Shown piece by piece: positions 32,989 to 42,000 of a stretch of 64,000 nt of DNA (its first letter is position 1; every line of letters starts with the position of its first letter). The translations under genes and the position numbers were made by a program. The notes beneath the pieces were generated by a model. It did no database searches. It had not been told where the DNA came from and saw nothing but the letters and a program-made list of their open reading frames with translations. The stretch spans positions 1 through 64,000 of the forward strand of contig NZ_RZOY02000013.1 in the NCBI RefSeq assembly GCF_004022705.2, read 5' to 3'. Source of the stretch: Mesorhizobium sp. M2D.F.Ca.ET.226.01.1.1 (GTDB lineage Bacteria; Pseudomonadota; Alphaproteobacteria; Rhizobiales; Rhizobiaceae).

Positions 32989-34215
32989 ATGACCCTGTTT
33001 GCGGCCGCGCGCCTGCCGCGCGAAATTCTCTTCGGCAAAGGCCAGCGCCATGCGCTGCCTGCCATTGCCGGCCGATATGGCCGGCGTGCCTTCATCTGCA
33101 CCGACGAACGGCTCGCCAGCACGCCCGAGTTCATCGAAATGCTCGATGGGTTAAGGGCTGCCCAGATCGACACGCTCGTCCACGACCGCACCTTGCCGGA
33201 CGTGCCGCGCGACAGCGTCGGCGCCTGTATCGCACAGGCGAAGGGTTTCAGGGCGGACATGGTGATCGGGGTCGGGGGCGGCAGCTGCCTCGATATGGCG
33301 AAATGCGCCGGGCTGCTCATCAGTCATGGCGGCAAGCTCCAGGACTATTATGGTGAGTTCAAGGTGCCGGGCCCTACCCTTCCCCTTATTGCCGTGCCGA
33401 CTACGGCCGGCACGGGCTCCGAAGTCACTCCCGTCGCGGTGATCTCCGACCCAGAGCGGACGCTGAAGGTCGGCATCTCCAGCCCGCATCTCATTGCCGC
33501 GGTTGCGCTGTGCGATCCGGACCTGACGGCGAGCTGCCCGCCATCACTGACCGCCATCACCGGCGCCGACGCGCTAACGCATGCGATCGAGGCCTTCACC
33601 GCGGCAAGACGCGGTGCCGATGCCGATCTGCCGCAACGCCATGTCTTCGTCGGCAAGAGCGCGCTGACCGATCATTTCGCCCTGCTGGCGATCAGGCTCC
33701 TGGGCCGCAGCCTCGAAGCAGCCTATCGCGACGGGTCGAACGAGAATGCGCGAGCCGATGTCATGATGGGAGCGTTGGCCGCCGGATGCGCCTTCGGCAC
33801 GGCGGGAACGGCAGCCGCCCATGCCGTGCAGTATCCGGTCGGTGCGCTCACCCACACGCCGCATGGGCTGGGCGTCGCGACGATGCTCCCCTATGTGATG
33901 CGCTACAACCTGCCAGCGGCAACCGCGGAGATCGCGGAAATCGGCATTGCGCTCGGTCTGCCCCGCCAGGACCGCGGTGCCGATCAGCTGGCCGACGCCA
34001 CGATCACGGAAGTAGCGCGACTGTTCAACGCGATCGGCATCACGCGAACGCTGGCTGACCTCGGCCTTCCCGAGGACAAGATCGACTGGACGGCGGAACA
34101 GGCGCTCGGCATCGACCGGCTGATCAAGAACAATCCCCGCCCCTTCGATCTACCGGCGATGCAGCGCCTGGTCAGGGCTGCTTATCGCGGCGATATGTCC
34201 GCTGTGACGATGTGA
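32989..34215 (+). CDS. Iron-containing (group III) alcohol dehydrogenase
   Basis: A 408-residue NAD(P)-dependent alcohol dehydrogenase. The nucleotide-binding GVGGGSCLDMAKCAG and VPTTAGTGSEVTPVAVI motifs and the metal-site segments (ADALTHAIEAF and TAAAHAVQYPVGALTHTPHG, with the conserved His residues) are present. Enzymes of this type reduce or oxidise aldehydes and ketones such as lactaldehyde or tartronate semialdehyde. It starts a three-gene rightward operon divergent from the second GntR gene, so it probably acts on an aldehyde from the acid-sugar route. Confidence 0.88.
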   Translation: MTLFAAARLPREILFGKGQRHALPAIAGRYGRRAFICTDERLASTPEFIEMLDGLRAAQIDTLVHDRTLPDVPRDSVGACIAQAKGFRADMVIGVGGGSCLDMAKCAGLLISHGGKLQDYYGEFKVPGPTLPLIAVPTTAGTGSEVTPVAVISDPERTLKVGISSPHLIAAVALCDPDLTASCPPSLTAITGADALTHAIEAFTAARRGADADLPQRHVFVGKSALTDHFALLAIRLLGRSLEAAYRDGSNENARADVMMGALAAGCAFGTAGTAAAHAVQYPVGALTHTPHGLGVATMLPYVMRYNLPAATAEIAEIGIALGLPRQDRGADQLADATITEVARLFNAIGITRTLADLGLPEDKIDWTAEQALGIDRLIKNNPRPFDLPAMQRLVRAAYRGDMSAVTM

Positions 34216-34234
34216 GGGACGGAGCCCGAACCCC

Positions 34235-35722
34235 ATGAACATTTCGATAGACCTGATCGACCAGGATTCCGACATGTCCGAATATGCCGCGTTTTCGCAT
34301 GGACTCTATATCGGTGGAAAATGGCGCCCCTCATCCGACGGCCGCGTCATCGAAGTGGTCGACCCGTCGACCGAAGCTGTGATCGCGGCGGTTCCGGACG
34401 CAACGCTCGCCGACGCCGCGGCAGCGGTCGAGGCGGCGGCACGGGCAGCGACCGGCTGGCGCGAGACCCCGCCGCGCAAGCGCTCTGAGATCCTGAGGCG
34501 CTGCTTCGAGCTGATGACCGAACGTGCCGAGACCTTGGCCGTATTGATCTCCCTGGAGAACGGCAAGGCCCTGCGAGACGCGCGCGGAGAAGTCGCCTAC
34601 GCGGCCGAGTTCTTCCGCTGGAACGCGGAGGAAGCGGTTCGCATCAGCGGCGAGTTCGGCCTTGCGCCGTCCGGCGCGAACCGCATCGTGGTCGACTACC
34701 AGCCCATCGGCATTTGCGTTCTGATAACGCCGTGGAATTTCCCGGCGGCAATGGCCACGCGCAAGATCGCGCCGGCGCTTGCCGCCGGCTGCACCGTCAT
34801 CCTGAAGCCGGCCAGCGAGACGCCGCTGACGGCCTACGCGCTCGCTGCCCTATACGAGGAGGCCGGCGTGCCGCCGGGCGTGGTCAACGTCATCACCACT
34901 TCGAATCCGGGGCCGGTCACTGCGGCCATGCTGGCCGACGCGCGGGTGCGGAAGCTGTCTTTCACCGGCTCGACCGGCGTCGGTCGCGGGCTTCTCGGCG
35001 AGGCGGCGAAGCACGTCATTTCCTGCTCGATGGAACTTGGCGGCAATGCGCCCTTCATCGTGCTCGACGACGCCGACCTGGAAGCGGCGCTCGACGGTGC
35101 GATGATCGCCAAGATGCGCAATGCCGGCGAGGCCTGCACGGCGGCCAACAGGCTCTACGTGCAGGCGGGCATCCATGACGCGTTCACCGAAGGCCTGCGC
35201 AAACGCATGGCGGCGCTTGCCGTCGGCCCGGGCACGGATTCGGAAACCGAATGCGGACCGATGATTACCAGAAAGGCCGTCGACAAGATCGATCGGCTCG
35301 TCCAGGACGCGGTCGCGCGCGGCGCGAAGGTTCTGTGCGGCGGCGCGATCGCTGAAGGCCGAGGATTTTTCTATCCACCCACCGTGTTGAGCGACGTGCC
35401 AGCCGACGCCGCCATGGCCCGCGAGGAGATTTTCGGTCCCGTGGCCCCAATCAGCCGCTTCGAAGATGAGGCGGAAGTCATCGCAAAGGCGAACGACACC
35501 GAATACGGTCTTGCCGCCTACATCTACACGCGCGACCTTGCCAAGGGCATGCGCATGGCCTCGAAGATCGAGTCCGGCATGATCGCGCTCAATCGCGGCC
35601 TGATGTCGGACCCTGCCGCGCCCTTCGGCGGCGTCAAGCAGAGCGGGCTTGGGCGCGAAGGCGGGCAGAAGCACGGCATCGCCGAGTTCATGGAGGCGAA
35701 ATACATCGCCGTGACGATCTGA
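34235..35722 (+). CDS. NAD(P)-dependent aldehyde dehydrogenase (succinate-semialdehyde/lactaldehyde type)
   Basis: A 495-residue aldehyde dehydrogenase. Landmarks are TPWNFPAAMATRKIAPALAA, the GSTGVGRGL nucleotide-binding loop, the general base in SMELGGNAPFIVLDD, the catalytic Cys301 in NAGEACTAANR and EEIFGPVAPI. This pattern is shared by succinate-semialdehyde, glutarate-semialdehyde and lactaldehyde dehydrogenases, so substrate is open. An internal ATG (MSEYAAF, AGGA upstream) is an alternative start that removes 13 residues. It likely oxidises the aldehyde released by the RraA-type enzyme. Confidence 0.9.
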   Translation: MNISIDLIDQDSDMSEYAAFSHGLYIGGKWRPSSDGRVIEVVDPSTEAVIAAVPDATLADAAAAVEAAARAATGWRETPPRKRSEILRRCFELMTERAETLAVLISLENGKALRDARGEVAYAAEFFRWNAEEAVRISGEFGLAPSGANRIVVDYQPIGICVLITPWNFPAAMATRKIAPALAAGCTVILKPASETPLTAYALAALYEEAGVPPGVVNVITTSNPGPVTAAMLADARVRKLSFTGSTGVGRGLLGEAAKHVISCSMELGGNAPFIVLDDADLEAALDGAMIAKMRNAGEACTAANRLYVQAGIHDAFTEGLRKRMAALAVGPGTDSETECGPMITRKAVDKIDRLVQDAVARGAKVLCGGAIAEGRGFFYPPTVLSDVPADAAMAREEIFGPVAPISRFEDEAEVIAKANDTEYGLAAYIYTRDLAKGMRMASKIESGMIALNRGLMSDPAAPFGGVKQSGLGREGGQKHGIAEFMEAKYIAVTI

Positions 35723-36546
35723 TGAGACAGATGGCGAAAGATCCATTCCGTATTCGCGACCACGTCCCCGAATTCGACGATATCGTCGCCGAGATCGTTC
35801 GCGGCAGCGCCGAGACAAGGGCGAAAGTCCCGATGGTCGCCGACGTCGCTTATGGGCCGAACAGCACCGAGACCGTCGACCTGTTCTTCCCGCAGGGAAA
35901 ACGCGATCGCCTGCCGGTGCACATGTTCATTCACGGCGGCTACTGGCGCATGTTCTCCAAGCGCGACTATTTCTACGTGGCGGACACCGTGACCAGCGCC
36001 GGGGCGATTGCCGTCATCGTCGATTACGCATTGATGCCGAGCGTGAGAATGGCGACGATCGTCGATCAAATACGCCGCGCGAGACAATGGATAGATGACC
36101 ATATCGCGAGCTACGGCGGCGATCCTGACCAACTGACGGTAAGCGGCCATTCCGCCGGGGCGCATCTCGCGACGATGCTTTTCGGCGGGCACAGCCGGCC
36201 TTCAGGCATCAAAGGCGCCCTCCTGCTCAGCGGTATCTACGATCTAAGACCGTTGCAGGAGTCGTTTCTGGCTCGTGAGATCGCGATCACCGACGAGGAG
36301 GTTGAGCGGTTCTCGCCGATCGATCACAGCTTCGATCCGGGCGTGGCGGTCGAGATATCCGTCGGCGCCGAGGAAACGCCGCCCTTCCACGGCCAGGCCG
36401 CCGCTTTCGCAGAGAAACTCGAACGCCAAGGCCTGACCGTCTCGCGTACAAGCCTTGCAGCGGCCAACCACATGAGCAGCGTTCGCGACCTCGGCATCGC
36501 CGGCACTGAAGCCGCGGCATTGTTGGCTCGACTGTTGGGTGTATGA
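35722..36546 (+). CDS. Alpha/beta hydrolase (carboxylesterase / kynurenine-formamidase-like)
   Basis: A 274-residue alpha/beta hydrolase. The oxyanion-hole motif HGGYWR, nucleophile elbow VSGHSAGAHLATML and a late histidine (AANHMSSVRDL) form the expected triad region; the HGGYWR plus GHSAGAH combination is typical of the esterase group that includes bacterial arylformamidases. A lactonase or esterase feeding the acid-sugar pathway is plausible. The start overlaps the dehydrogenase stop by one base (TGATG), so the two are translationally coupled. Confidence 0.85.
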   Translation: MRQMAKDPFRIRDHVPEFDDIVAEIVRGSAETRAKVPMVADVAYGPNSTETVDLFFPQGKRDRLPVHMFIHGGYWRMFSKRDYFYVADTVTSAGAIAVIVDYALMPSVRMATIVDQIRRARQWIDDHIASYGGDPDQLTVSGHSAGAHLATMLFGGHSRPSGIKGALLLSGIYDLRPLQESFLAREIAITDEEVERFSPIDHSFDPGVAVEISVGAEETPPFHGQAAAFAEKLERQGLTVSRTSLAAANHMSSVRDLGIAGTEAAALLARLLGV

Positions 36547-36668
36547 GAGCCACACCGCCGGAAGTCGGCAGGATCGCCGAACCCCTCTGCTTTTGGAACC
36601 ACCACCAAATGCACCTGAGCCGGCGATTGCCCACCTGGGTCCCGATCGCAAAAGCTCCTTCGGAGGAT

Positions 36669-37016
36669 CTACTCTGAAGAGTCACGCAGCAGCAGGCGCG
36701 AGCCGACCTCGACGATCGATCTGATCGCGGGCAGCAGTTCCTGGCCCAATGACGTCAGCTCATATTCCACTGTTGGAGGCGACGTTGGCATGACGTGGCG
36801 GGTCAAGACGCCACGCTGCTCAAGGTCACGCAGCCGGGTCGTCATAACCTTCGCCGAGATGAAGGGATTGTCACGGCGCAATTCCGAGAACCGGCGCGGG
36901 CCTTCGCTCAAGGACCAAAGCACCTCCGGCGTCCAGCAGCCGCCAAGCAGAGCCATACACCTCGACATCGGGCAGCCGAGAGGCGCCCTTACCGACTTTC
37001 GTACCTTGAGCACCAT
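36669..37016 (-). CDS. HxlR-family transcriptional regulator (QorR-like)
   Basis: A winged-helix regulator of about 115 residues. The HxlR hallmark GCPMSRCMALLGGCWTPEVL is at the N-terminus, followed by the recognition helix region GPRRFSELRRDNPFISAKVM and the wing LEQRGVLTRHV. A Cys close to the N-terminus is common in redox- or quinone-sensing members. The start is the ATG with AAGGA six bases upstream; the open frame runs 55 codons further without similarity. It is divergent from the quinone reductase gene, the arrangement of qorR/qorB in other bacteria. Confidence 0.87.
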   Translation of the reverse strand: MVLKVRKSVRAPLGCPMSRCMALLGGCWTPEVLWSLSEGPRRFSELRRDNPFISAKVMTTRLRDLEQRGVLTRHVMPTSPPTVEYELTSLGQELLPAIRSIVEVGSRLLLRDSSE

Positions 37017-37045
37017 CGCCCATCCTTCACCGGCAGTTTCCAGTT

Positions 37046-37096
37046 GGTTACCGGAAAATGGAGGTAACCACAAGATACGTGGTTTCCATGGGTAAC
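37046..37096. promoter_or_regulatory. Cluster of alternating inverted half-sites between hxlR-type and qorB genes
   Basis: GGTTACC and GGTAACC form a perfect 7-bp inverted repeat with a 10-base spacer. GGTAACCAC then pairs with GTGGTTTCC, one mismatch in nine and a 7-base spacer, and a last GGTAAC follows. Four alternating half-sites in about 50 bp between divergent genes fit cooperative binding by the HxlR regulator. Confidence 0.55.
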
Positions 37097-37151
37097 TATG
37101 GCCACTATGTAAGGCTCCCGAACCCATCCCAACCATGAAATGGACTGGACG

Positions 37152-38006
37152 ATGTACGCAGTAACTGGAGCAACAGGACAACTGGGCCGCCTCGTTATCG
37201 AGGCGCTGCTAAAGACCATTCCCGCCGACCGGATCGTCGCGGCGGTTCGCAACCCTGCAAAGGCCAACGATCTGGCCGAACGCGGCGTGATCGTGCGCGA
37301 GGCCGACTATGGCCGGCCGGACACGCTCCGTTCGGCGCTGGCCGGCGTCGAGAAGCTGCTTTTGATTTCCTCGACCGAAGTCAGGGGCCGCCTTCCACGG
37401 CATCGTGCCGTGATCGACGCGGCAAGAGCGGCCGGCGTTTCGCTGATCGCCTACACGAGCATGCTGCACGCCGACACGTCGCCCGCGACGCTCGCGATCG
37501 AGCATCGGCAGACGGAGAAGGCCATCGTGGCCTCGGGCCTGCCGGCAGTGATTCTGCGCAATGGCTGGTACGCCGAAAACCATCTCATGGTGCTCCCGGC
37601 AGCGCTTGAGCACGGCGCCTTCGTCGGCGCCGCGAAGGACGGGCGCTTCTCATCCGCGGCGCGGCGGGACTATGCCGAGGCCGCAGCCGCGGTGCTGACG
37701 GCCAGCGACCAGGCGGGGAAGACCTATGAGCTCGCCGCAGACCATGCCTTCACATTTGCCGAGCTTGCGATGGAAGTCTCGCGGCAATCGGGCAAGACGA
37801 TCATCTACAACGACCTGTCCGAGGCTGACTACAGGGATGTGTTGACGGGCGCCGGCCTGCCAGCCGATCTCGCTGCACTTCTGGCCGACGCCGACGCCGC
37901 TGCCTCACGCGGGGCGCTGTTCGACAACGGTGGCGCGCTGGGGCGGCTGATCGGTCGTCCGACCACGTCGATGCAGAGCCTCGTCGCGGCCTCCGTGCAC
38001 GGCTGA
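37152..38006 (+). CDS. qorB: NAD(P)H:quinone oxidoreductase, QorB/YtfG-like (NmrA-type SDR)
   Basis: An atypical short-chain dehydrogenase of about 284 residues. The N-terminal Rossmann motif MYAVTGATGQLGRLVIEALL and subsequent AAVRNPAKANDLAERGVIVR, LLLISSTEVRGR and AVILRNGWYAENHL are characteristic of QorB/YtfG, an NADPH-dependent quinone reductase that protects against quinone redox cycling. The start is chosen at MYAVTG to match the family; an ATG four codons earlier is also in frame. Probably controlled by the adjacent divergent HxlR regulator. Confidence 0.85.
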   Translation: MYAVTGATGQLGRLVIEALLKTIPADRIVAAVRNPAKANDLAERGVIVREADYGRPDTLRSALAGVEKLLLISSTEVRGRLPRHRAVIDAARAAGVSLIAYTSMLHADTSPATLAIEHRQTEKAIVASGLPAVILRNGWYAENHLMVLPAALEHGAFVGAAKDGRFSSAARRDYAEAAAAVLTASDQAGKTYELAADHAFTFAELAMEVSRQSGKTIIYNDLSEADYRDVLTGAGLPADLAALLADADAAASRGALFDNGGALGRLIGRPTTSMQSLVAASVHG

Positions 38007-38354
38007 GCCAGGCGTTCAGCCGATGTCACGTCGACAGAACCGGCGTGGATTCTGGCAGGGCAAAGGGGCTCGACCTCCACTTAGTCTCGCGAAGTCACGT
38101 GAGATCGACGCATTCACGAGATTAGGCAAAAACTCCACTCACACACAGTCAAGGCCCAGATCGTCTCCAGACGGGAATCGAGACAGTAGCGCTATGCAAA
38201 CCCAATTGATCTCATTGAGCAAAGTGGCCAGCAGCGAGGCTGAAGGTAGTCAGGTTGAGCCCGAGATGCAGCGCAAGCACGCGTGGTGCTTCGGCGCGCA
38301 GCGATGTCCCTATTGAGGGCACCGGAAGGCGTCGTCAGCGGCCCAACCGGCTGT
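38007..38354. other. Convergent intergenic region
   Basis: Lies between the ends of qorB and the redoxin gene. A 97-codon open frame here has no domain signature or good ribosome site and I do not call it. I see no clear terminator or repeat. Confidence 0.5.
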
Positions 38355-39035
38355 CTATTGGGCGACCTGCGACACGGCTGACATCAGCTCCCGCGGGCTT
38401 GGCGCCGCAAACATGTATCGCCCACCCTCTGGAACTTCCGTGAAGCTCCAGCGGACGATACCCTGCCGGTCGAGTAGGAACTGACCGATCAATTGTCCGT
38501 GTCCGGTCGCCATCATCTGCTCGTCGGCTTCGGTCACTTCGTAATGGTCCTTCTTGTCGAGGAATTCGCTGGCCGCAAAAGGATCCATTGGAGCGGGCAA
38601 CTCGCCTGGCAAGTCGACCCGCATATCCTTTGCCGCCGACATCGAGACCTTGTACGGCCATTGCGTCTCGTTTTCGGTGAATTCGAGATTGGGCAATCCA
38701 AAAGCACGATGTGAAGCGCGTTCAGGATCGGAGGCCGCGAGCAGATTCGGCATCGGGTGGTAACGGAAATAGAGACGCGCCCGCTCGATCGGCGTGTTGA
38801 CCACCGTCAGGCTCCCCACGCCCTTTTCGCGCAGCTCCGGATCAAGCCGAGCCTGGGCTGCGATATGGCGCCGGCAGAACGCGCAATGCAGACCTCGGAA
38901 AAGGCCGACCAGGACCGGTTTTTGTCCGCGAAAATCGTCGAGCGCGATCTTGCCTTCCTGGGTAATGGCGTCGAGCACCACGTTCGGCGCACGGTCGCCC
39001 GGTTGAAGCGGTATCAAGTCAATGCGCGCTGACAT
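38355..39035 (-). CDS. Thioredoxin-fold redoxin (AhpC/TSA-like)
   Basis: A peroxiredoxin/redoxin-like protein of about 226 residues. LQPGDRAPNVVLDAITQEGK and VLVGLFRGLHCAFCRRHIAA mark the thioredoxin fold with a CxxC pair, and the C-terminal QFLLDRQGIVRWSF segment is the usual core strand. The CAFC disulfide site is unlike the TxxC site of typical peroxiredoxins, so thiol-disulfide chemistry is likely but the exact activity is open. GGGAGG precedes the ATG. It starts 19 bases after the stop of the large cyclase/AAA gene and is probably co-transcribed with it. Confidence 0.8.
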   Translation of the reverse strand: MSARIDLIPLQPGDRAPNVVLDAITQEGKIALDDFRGQKPVLVGLFRGLHCAFCRRHIAAQARLDPELREKGVGSLTVVNTPIERARLYFRYHPMPNLLAASDPERASHRAFGLPNLEFTENETQWPYKVSMSAAKDMRVDLPGELPAPMDPFAASEFLDKKDHYEVTEADEQMMATGHGQLIGQFLLDRQGIVRWSFTEVPEGGRYMFAAPSPRELMSAVSQVAQ

Positions 39036-39054
39036 TGCCAACCTCCCACCCCGG

Positions 39055-42000
39055 CTAGTCGAGAAAAGGCAGCACCACAAGCCCTTCCGGGTCGAGCCCG
39101 TGCTGGGCGCATATACCCTGCGCCAGGGAAAAGTAGCGCTCGGCCTCGGCCAGATTATCGAGGTCGAGATTGAGCGTTGCAAGACCATCATAGCACGGAA
39201 ACAGCAGTTGCGGTTCGCCCGTTTCGCGAGCTACGTCCAGTGCTTCGTGGAACAAGCCAATCGCCAGTTCCGGACGGCCGTTGCACTGGTGGATTTGCCC
39301 AAGCACGATCAACGGCACCGACAGATGCTCGCGCTGGTCGAGCGCCCGGTCGATCTCGATGGCTTTCTCGGCGGCAGGCACGCCCTCCGTCGGACAGCGA
39401 TCCGTGAACGTACAGCAAGCGACCGCCAGATTGGCGAGGAGGCGCGCCTGGAAACCCAAATCACCAATATGGCGCGCCACTTCAAGACCACGCCGGCAGA
39501 CCTCCATCGCCTTTGTCGGGTCGATGGTCGTGTAAAGCACGCCGAGATTGGTGTAGCCGCGGCAAGCCGTGCCCAGTAGACCGGCGGCTTCGGCCAATTC
39601 GATGCTGCGCTCGACCTGGCCAACGGCTTCGCGGTCTCGTCCAAGGCGTGCCAACGCGACAGCCTTGGTATTGAGCGCCTCGGCGGTCACAAGAGTGGCA
39701 TCACGCCCTATCTCGGAAACATGCTCGGTTGTCAGCGTGCGTACGCAATCCAGCGCCGCGTCAGCCCATTTTGCCGCGAGAGCGTTGTCTCCGCTACGGA
39801 ACGCCTGTCGGCCACGTTCTTGCCAGAGATGCGCCTGCTCGACCGGGGCATCCGCGCCATCGAGCAGCGCTGCCGCTTCGGCGTAATGAGATTCGGCGTT
39901 GTCCCGCTTGCCGACGTCCCAGAGCAGCCGACCGATCTTACGCAAAACCCGCGCCGAAGCGACACGATCGGCTGACGCGCGATATGCCTGCAGCACCGTC
40001 TCGTAGTGCTGGTGCGCGACGTCGCGGCGGCCTGTCGGGCCGCTCAAGTCGGCAATGCGCTCTGCGATCGCCAGTTTGAGCGGTGTTTGCCCTGTCTCGC
40101 GCAACGCAGTCAGTGCTCGCTCGTAGAAACGAAGGGCGTCGTCGTTGGCGTATATCATGCGAGCGCGATCGCCCGCTGTCTGCAGGTAATGCGCGCCCCT
40201 CTCCCGCTCGGCGCTCTGTGCGAAATGATGACCGAGCGCGGTCAAATCCTCGAGCCGTTCCGGCTTATCGCCGCACAGTTGCTCCAAGGCAGCACCGACC
40301 CGCCCGTGGATGTCGGTGCGGCGTTGCAGGAGCAGGTTCTGGTAGATCACGTCCTGCAGCAATGTTTGCGTAAAGCGGTAGCTTTGCGACGAGACCGAGC
40401 CTGATCCTGCAACTTCCTCGATGATTTCCGCATCGCATAGCAGTTCGCAGCCGGCCTCCAGCCGGCCCGGGTCGGCTGTCACGGCTTTCAGGAGTGTGGC
40501 GTCGAAGCGCGGCCCGATTACCGCCGCTTCCTGGGCCAACCGGCGCACCTCCTGGGGCAGCCGGTCGACGCGGGCAAGCAGCATTGCCTGGATAGTGGCG
40601 GGAATGCCGGTTGCGACTTCGCCTGCCACAGTCCGCCATCGCTGGCCCTCGCGCACCAGGACACCGCGATCGATAAGGCCGCGAACGATCTCCTCTATAA
40701 AAAGCGGGTTGCCGCCCGCGCGCTCGAGGATCTGGTCGACAAGGCTGCCCGTGGAGCTTACCCAGCTCTCGCCGAAAAGCGCCGCCAGCAGGCTGCGTCC
40801 TTCATCACTGTTCAGCGGCGAAAGCCTGAGCGCTGTGTGGCTGACCCGACTTGAGTCGAGCTGGTCGTTGTCCGGCGCCGGACGATGCGTGACCAGCAAC
40901 ATCAACCGCGTGCGTTCCAACCTGTCCATCACGAAACGCAAGGCCTCGAGCGACGCGGCGTCGGCCCAGTGCAGATCTTCGACCACAATCAACAGCGGCG
41001 ACAAAGCAAGCCGCCGTTCGATGATTGTGCGGACTGCGTAGAGAATTTGCCGACGCAACTGCTCGGGCTCGACATGCTGCAAGGTGGCATCGGGGTCGCC
41101 AAGGCCAAGCACATGGTAGAGCAAAGGCATCAGCCGCTTCGCCTCCTCGCCCTGAAGGCCGAGATCGGTAAGCAAGCCTGCGAGCTTCTCCCGCATTTCC
41201 TCCCCATTGTCGTTTTGCATCATCCCGGCAGCGCTGCGCACCACTGCGCCCAAGGCGCCAAATGATTGTTCGCCCAGCGGTGAGCACGTGGCCTGCCGCA
41301 CGGCGACGTTGCGAAAACGATCCTCGTCGCCGACGCGGGCGACGAACTCCTTAACCAGCCGCGATTTACCGATACCGGCTTCTCCGACGAGGCGGACAAG
41401 CTGAGCCGAGCCGCCGCACGCCTGGTCAAGGCTGGCCAGCATTCTATTGAGCTCCGCGCCGCGACCTATTATCGGCGCGCTGAGGCCGAGCGCCTCTAAC
41501 CCGCGCGCTGCACGCGGCGCCGCAAGCGGTCCATCCAGTCGATGGACGAGCACGCTGCCAGCCTTGCCGCGAAGCACGACATCCCCCAGCGACTCGTAAG
41601 AGAAGGCATGCCGGGTCAGCCTGTGAGTGAGCTCGCCGACCAGCACCTCACCCGGTGCGGCCAGCGATTGCAGGCGTTGCGCCGTATTCACCGTATCGCC
41701 GGTCACCGAATAGGATTTGGCGGTGCCGATGCCCAATCCTCCAGTAACGACCGGACCAGTGTTTATGCCGATGTGGAGTAACAGAGGCGAGCCGGAGTGG
41801 GAGGTGCTTTCGCCGAGCCGCGCCGTCCGGGCGATCATGTCGAGAGCGGCGCGAAGCGCACGTTCCGGGTCGTCCTCATGCGCGACGGGCGCACCGAACA
41901 AAGCCAGCAGCGCATCGCCTATGAATTTGTCGACGAAACCACCAAAGTTTCGCACCGCCGCCGTCAATTCCTTGAACAAGTCGTTCTGCAGCGCTTGCAT

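Noticed and set aside
38023..38316. A 97-codon open frame between qorB and the redoxin gene
   Set aside because: No ribosome site, no hydrophobic or conserved pattern, low-complexity composition.
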